NCBI GenBank assembly: GCA_023450535.1
Contig: JAEXGX010000188.1
Location: 1-11,328 of the forward strand
Direction: 5' to 3'
DNA: 11,328 nt
Origin: Pseudomonadota bacterium
Lineage (GTDB): Bacteria; Desulfobacterota; Desulfovibrionia; Desulfovibrionales; Desulfovibrionaceae
Shown: in pieces, positions 8,097 through 11,328 of the stretch
How the letters are laid out: each line of letters opens with the position of its first letter
Numbering within the stretch: the stretch's first letter is position 1
Translations under genes and position numbers: made by a program
The notes under the pieces: model-generated
Told to the model about the DNA's origin: nothing
What the model saw: only the letters and a program-made list of their open reading frames with translations
Database searches by the model: none

Positions 8097-9737
8097 ATGG
8101 ACGTACAGAAAAGAGCGTACGAGACTGACGTGCTGGTGCTTGGTTCCAGCGCCGCCGGTTGCGGCGCGGCCATTGCCGCGCGCAAGGCCGGGGCGGAGGT
8201 GTTGCTGGTGGACAAGGGCAAGCTGGAGAGTTCCGGCTGTCTTGGCGGGGGCAACGACCATTTCATGGCAGTGCTTGATGAGGTGGAGCACGACAGCCTG
8301 GAGGACATGTACGGATATTATGCCACCCCCACATCGGGCATGTCGCGCGGAGTAGTGAAAAATTACTACCGGGCAATGAAGCCCTGCCTGAAGGTGCTGG
8401 AAGAATCCGGCATCGAACTCATGCACAACCCCGACGGTTCATATCTTCGTTCCCTGGGCTTTGGTCAGCCCGGCCCCTGGTGGATCCACATCAATCACGG
8501 CTTTAATGTCAAACCTCTCCTGGCGAAATATGTGCGCGGCACGGGCGTCAAAGTGGTCAACAATTTTCTGGTGACCAATCTGCTCAAGGAAGGCGACCGT
8601 ATCGCGGGGTGCATCGGCTTTGATGTGCTCAAGGGCGATCTCATCGTAGTACGTTGCAAAACCGCTGTTATAGGTTTCGGTTTGACCGCCCAGCGCGTGT
8701 CCAACAACTCCACGCACAAACCTTTCAACCAATGGTTTTCACCCTATGTCACCGGCAGTCAGGTCATATTGCCGCTGGAAGCCGGAGCGGGCGTGTTGAA
8801 TGTGGACATCACCGACATGGCCACCATGTTGCCCAAAGGGTGGGGTGCGCCGGGCATGAACGGCATCAACAACATGGGAGGAAAGGAGCTTAATGCCAGG
8901 GGCGAGCGTTTCATGGGCAAGTACGATCCCATGCTGGAAAACGGCCTGCGGCGTAATCAGGTCATGGGAACCTACCAGGAAGAACTGGAAGGAAATGGTC
9001 CTCCATTTTTCATGGATATGACTCATTTTGAGCCGGAAGAAGCCCGGCACCTTCAGTATGATCTCATGCCCGGCGATAAGGAAACCTATCTGGAATATTG
9101 TGAAGCCCGGAATATTGATTTCACGAAAGCTCCGCTGGAAGTGGAAATCAGCGAACGCATGATCGGCGGCGTGGTCAAATGCACGGACGAACAGGAAACA
9201 GAAGTGCGTAACCTGTATACAGCCAGCCTGTGCAACAACTTTTCCGCCGCCATGTGCCTGGGGTGGACAGCCGGAGAATTCGCCGCCGCTCGCGCAGTCG
9301 AAACGGCTATGCCCTCCCTGCCCGAAGCGGAAATAGGCGTACTGGCAAAGGCCATTTTTGCCCCTATGGCGGAAAAGCCCGCCAAAAGTATCGGATACAC
9401 GGAATTCGAAGACGGTATCCGGCAGATTATGGACTACTATGTAGGCTACCAACGTACCGAAGGCAGCATGAAACAGGCCCTGAAAAGCTTTGACGTGCTG
9501 GAGGAATACCTGCCCCGTCTGGGGGCGTCCACACTGCGTGAACTCATGCGTGTGCGCGAGAGCATCGAATTGTTCAAGTTATGCCGCATCTATATTCAGG
9601 CCTGTATGCAGCGCAAGGAGTCCGGGCGCGCCATGTATCGCCGCGCCGACTATCCCGACCTTGATCCTTCGCTGGCGAAATGCCTTGTCACCCGTCTCGA
9701 CGCGTCCGGTAACCCCGTTTTCCAGTGGAACAGTTAG
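8097..9737 (+). CDS. AprA-like FAD-dependent oxidoreductase (fumarate reductase/APS reductase flavoprotein superfamily)
   Basis: 546 residues with a strong GAGGAGGA site before ATG 8097. The N-terminus is an FAD Rossmann fold, DVLVLGSSAAGCGAAIAARK to LLVDK (11-40); the second glycine of GxGxxG is Ser18. It is followed by ESSGCLGGGNDHFMAVL (44-60), which recalls the isoalloxazine-binding loop of AprA (adenylylsulfate reductase alpha). The C-terminal part has TEVRNLYTASLCNNFSAA, the second FAD-contact segment, and ESGRAMYRRADYPDLDP (508-524), the family's C-terminal signature. No signal peptide or haem motif, so it is probably cytoplasmic. The next gene is an AprB-like ferredoxin, so electrons likely pass between FAD and iron-sulfur clusters. 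It is shorter than true AprA (about 660) and is probably a divergent relative with another substrate. Its stop codon is formed at the edge of the repeat element that follows. Confidence 0.85.
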   Translation: MDVQKRAYETDVLVLGSSAAGCGAAIAARKAGAEVLLVDKGKLESSGCLGGGNDHFMAVLDEVEHDSLEDMYGYYATPTSGMSRGVVKNYYRAMKPCLKVLEESGIELMHNPDGSYLRSLGFGQPGPWWIHINHGFNVKPLLAKYVRGTGVKVVNNFLVTNLLKEGDRIAGCIGFDVLKGDLIVVRCKTAVIGFGLTAQRVSNNSTHKPFNQWFSPYVTGSQVILPLEAGAGVLNVDITDMATMLPKGWGAPGMNGINNMGGKELNARGERFMGKYDPMLENGLRRNQVMGTYQEELEGNGPPFFMDMTHFEPEEARHLQYDLMPGDKETYLEYCEARNIDFTKAPLEVEISERMIGGVVKCTDEQETEVRNLYTASLCNNFSAAMCLGWTAGEFAAARAVETAMPSLPEAEIGVLAKAIFAPMAEKPAKSIGYTEFEDGIRQIMDYYVGYQRTEGSMKQALKSFDVLEEYLPRLGASTLRELMRVRESIELFKLCRIYIQACMQRKESGRAMYRRADYPDLDPSLAKCLVTRLDASGNPVFQWNS

Positions 9738-9923
9738 AGCATTTCAACATTGAAATACTCTTCAGAATGATGACATACCCCACTTCGCGGAGTTTGCGCC
9801 GTCTAAGCCGCAAAGCGGTTTGACGGGAAGGCACAAAAATCAGTCGCGTACGGCGCGGTAAAGCTGCGGCCTGCTCCTGATTTTTGGTGCTGCTGATGTT
9901 ATCAGCAGCCTCTGAAATTGCTC
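9737..9923. repeat. MITE-like structured element with TTA target duplication
   Basis: 187 bases between the flavoprotein and ferredoxin genes with near-matching ends: GAGCATTTCA at the left, and TGAAATTGCTC at the right (one inserted base when inverted). TTA occurs directly outside both ends (9734-9736 and 9924-9926), as expected of a target duplication. Inside are a palindrome ATTTCAA-CA-TTGAAAT (9741-9756), a hairpin 9799-9826 (CCGTC/GACGG and CCGC/GCGG), a long stem 9831-9843 with 9877-9890 (one bulge), and a perfect 9-bp hairpin 9889-9909 (GCTGCTGAT/ATCAGCAGC). It has no coding capacity. It looks like a non-autonomous mobile element or genome-dispersed structured repeat, though only one copy is in view. 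Confidence 0.6.
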
Positions 9924-9952
9924 TTACTTCGTGAACAGAAAGGAGAAAAGAT

Positions 9953-10150
9953 ATGCCCCCGGTCTTTGACGAAACAAAGTGCATCAAGTGCGGGAAATGT
10001 GTGGCGAATTGTCCCGGCTATGTGCTGGAAATGAGCGAGGAAACGCCGCGTGCGGCGTTTCCGGAAGAGTGCTGGCACTGTGGATGTTGCCGCATTGCCT
10101 GCGACAACGGCGCAGTAGGTTTTGAATTCCCCTTGCACACCAGGTTGTAA
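9953..10150 (+). CDS. Two-cluster [4Fe-4S] ferredoxin, AprB-like partner of the flavoprotein
   Basis: 65 residues with AGGAG (9941-9945) 7 bases before ATG 9953. It has two four-cysteine motifs: C10-x2-C13-x2-C16-x3-C20-P, and C40-WH-C43-GC-C46-RIA-C50, the second followed by Asp rather than Pro and with an extra Cys45. The ECWHCGCCRIAC segment resembles the AprB motif near the tryptophan that bridges electrons to the flavin (Trp41 here). True AprB is about 150 residues with a C-terminal tail that wraps AprA; that tail is missing. It most likely transfers electrons to or from the FAD protein upstream, from which it is separated by the inserted repeat element. A terminator-like hairpin follows. 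Confidence 0.9.
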   Translation: MPPVFDETKCIKCGKCVANCPGYVLEMSEETPRAAFPEECWHCGCCRIACDNGAVGFEFPLHTRL

Positions 10151-10155
10151 CAAGC

Positions 10156-10214
10156 ATGGGCTGAGCCCATACAGCAGACAAACACCGCAACGCGGGTTTT
10201 GTCTGCTGTATGGG
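10156..10214 (+). terminator. Long hairpin with competing upstream stem, between ferredoxin and TRAP genes
   Basis: A perfect 17-bp inverted repeat (10166-10182 with 10198-10214), extended inside by CCGC (10185-10188) and GCGG (10192-10195). No T-run follows the stem; a TTTT lies inside it at 10197-10200. It could be a partial terminator or an mRNA-protecting hairpin that changes the ratio of ferredoxin to binding protein. Just upstream ATGGGC (10156-10161) can instead pair with GCCCAT (10165-10170), which would unzip the base of the long stem, so the two folds are alternatives. Confidence 0.55.
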
Positions 10215-10255
10215 ACCAGCCTTTCCCGACCACGAACCGACCTTTGGAGAGCATC

Positions 10256-11326
10256 ATGCGGAAACTGATTACCATACTGACGGCAACAGCTCTTTTCCTC
10301 ACCGTGTTCCCCCGATTTTCCCCGGCGGCGGAGGAATATCGTCTGAGTCTGAATCTGCCCATACCGCCCATTCACAGCCGTTGGCATAACGCGATCAAAC
10401 CCTGGTTTGACGAACTGACGGAACGCTCCGGCGGGCGTATTGTCGTAGAGCCTTACTTTGCCGAGGCCATCAGTAAACAGTCCGAATCCATGGACTCGGT
10501 ACGCAACGGCCTGGCGGATTTCACCGAGTCGTCTTTTGGCATGGCAATCGGGCAGTTTCCTTTTTATGAACGCGTATTCGACGTAGCGGATCTCGGGCGC
10601 TCCATGGATCAGACCAATATTATTCTGCACGAAATGGAGCGTAGTTTTCCGCAAATCAAGGATGAGGTGAAAGGGGTAAAAATGCTGTTTACCCATACCC
10701 TGCCTGTGGGCATGCTCATCGGAACCAAAAAACCGGTGACGAAGCTCGCGGATCTCAAGGGAATGAAGATTGCAGTGGTGGGCGGAGCGACCACTGCCTC
10801 CCGTCTGAAGGCGCTGGGCGCGTCCATTGTGAATATTCCGGTCATTGATATTTATATGTCCCTTCAACAGGGCATCATCGACGGCAGTATGGTGGATTTT
10901 CAATTGCTGACCTCGCGCCGTTTTGGCGACATTTTGAAGCACGTCACAATGCTTCCCCTGAACGGCGGACAATTTTACTGCTGCATGAATCAGGAGCTTT
11001 ACGACTCCATGCCCGCAGAGCTGCAAAAACTCATTGATGAGATGTCCGGCGAATACGCGGAAAAAAAGTTTACCGAGTTCTGGCTTCAGGATCAGTATTC
11101 GTCCATGAAAAAATGGAAGACGGAGATGGGCGGTACCCTGCATATACTTTCTGACGGCGATTACGCCCGGGCCAATGAAATGGTGAAGCCCGTGGAGGCA
11201 GAATGGATTGAACTGGTCAGTCAAAAGGGCTTGCCCGGAATGGAGATGCTGAAGCGCTTCCGGGAACTGGAGCAGCAGTATCATCCGCTGTGGAAGGATT
11301 CTGAAATGGCGCAGTATGTGGACTAG
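10256..11326 (+). CDS. TRAP transporter solute-binding protein, DctP family
   Basis: 356 residues; the start ATG 10256 has GGAG (10246-10249) six bases upstream and gives a proper Sec signal peptide (MRKLITILTATALFLTVFPR, cleavage near residue 24, SPA-A). The start at 10199 in the same frame lies inside the hairpin and lacks a signal. The mature protein has DctP blocks: WHNAIKPWFDELTERSGGRI, KLADLKGMKIAVVGG (163-177), KALGASIVNIPVIDIYMSLQ (185-204) and GIIDGSMVD. It should capture an organic acid-like solute in the periplasm for a DctQM permease, probably encoded beyond the right edge. Unusually, the position after KI (usually Arg, which salt-bridges the ligand carboxylate) is Ala173, and the usual ExP-type motif after VDG is replaced by SMVDFQ. 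The ligand may not be a standard carboxylate. Confidence 0.9.
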   Translation: MRKLITILTATALFLTVFPRFSPAAEEYRLSLNLPIPPIHSRWHNAIKPWFDELTERSGGRIVVEPYFAEAISKQSESMDSVRNGLADFTESSFGMAIGQFPFYERVFDVADLGRSMDQTNIILHEMERSFPQIKDEVKGVKMLFTHTLPVGMLIGTKKPVTKLADLKGMKIAVVGGATTASRLKALGASIVNIPVIDIYMSLQQGIIDGSMVDFQLLTSRRFGDILKHVTMLPLNGGQFYCCMNQELYDSMPAELQKLIDEMSGEYAEKKFTEFWLQDQYSSMKKWKTEMGGTLHILSDGDYARANEMVKPVEAEWIELVSQKGLPGMEMLKRFRELEQQYHPLWKDSEMAQYVD

Positions 11327-11328
11327 GG

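Noticed and set aside
9738..9952. A small RNA or tRNA gene in the structured gap
   Set aside because: The stems do not form a cloverleaf or known RNA family; flanking TTA duplications and matching ends favour an inserted element.
10199..10255. TRAP protein start at ATG 10199
   Set aside because: It lies inside the long hairpin, has no ribosome-binding site, and would bury the signal peptide.

Overview
The window looks like part of the genome of an anaerobic, sulfur-metabolising deltaproteobacterium of the Desulfovibrionaceae type (Desulfovibrio, Bilophila, Mailhella and relatives). This is an inference from gene content: an arylsulfotransferase, an AprA/AprB-like flavoprotein-ferredoxin pair, a TRAP-type binding protein, a sigma-54 activator, and moderately GC-rich DNA with strong Shine-Dalgarno sites. 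I could not run a database search.

Layout. Positions 1-1167 (minus) hold most of a secreted arylsulfotransferase-family gene that runs off the left edge. Divergent from it, 1432-4127 (plus) encodes an SsuABC/TauABC-like ABC importer (binding protein, ATPase, permease), and 4378-5922 encodes an NhaC-family antiporter closed by a strong terminator. Convergent to that, 7858-5933 (minus) encodes a PAS-PAS-AAA+ sigma-54 enhancer-binding protein. A 28-unit CT/AG dinucleotide repeat lies between its ATPase domain and its Fis-type DNA-binding domain. As sequenced, the DNA-binding domain is out of frame. Divergent from the regulator, 8097-11326 (plus) carries an AprA-like FAD protein, a two-cluster ferredoxin and a TRAP solute-binding protein. 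The 238-bp divergent region holds a GG-N10-GC sigma-54 promoter and two TGTCA/TGACA palindromes at typical enhancer distance.

How it fits together (inference). The regulator probably binds the palindromes, activates the sigma-54 promoter of the flavoprotein-ferredoxin-TRAP operon, and may control its own sigma-70-like promoter, which overlaps one palindrome. Slippage in the dinucleotide tract would add or remove the DNA-binding domain, so the redox/transport operon may be phase-variable. The sulfotransferase and the SsuABC-like importer next door suggest a theme of sulfate-ester or sulfonate use, but no substrate can be read from the sequence.

Other unusual items: a 187-bp MITE-like structured element flanked by TTA duplications, which supplies the last base of the flavoprotein stop codon and separates it from its ferredoxin; a 17-bp perfect hairpin with a competing alternative fold upstream of the TRAP gene; loss of the usual ligand-binding arginine in the TRAP protein; and a 12-residue insertion in the EAA coupling loop of the ABC permease.
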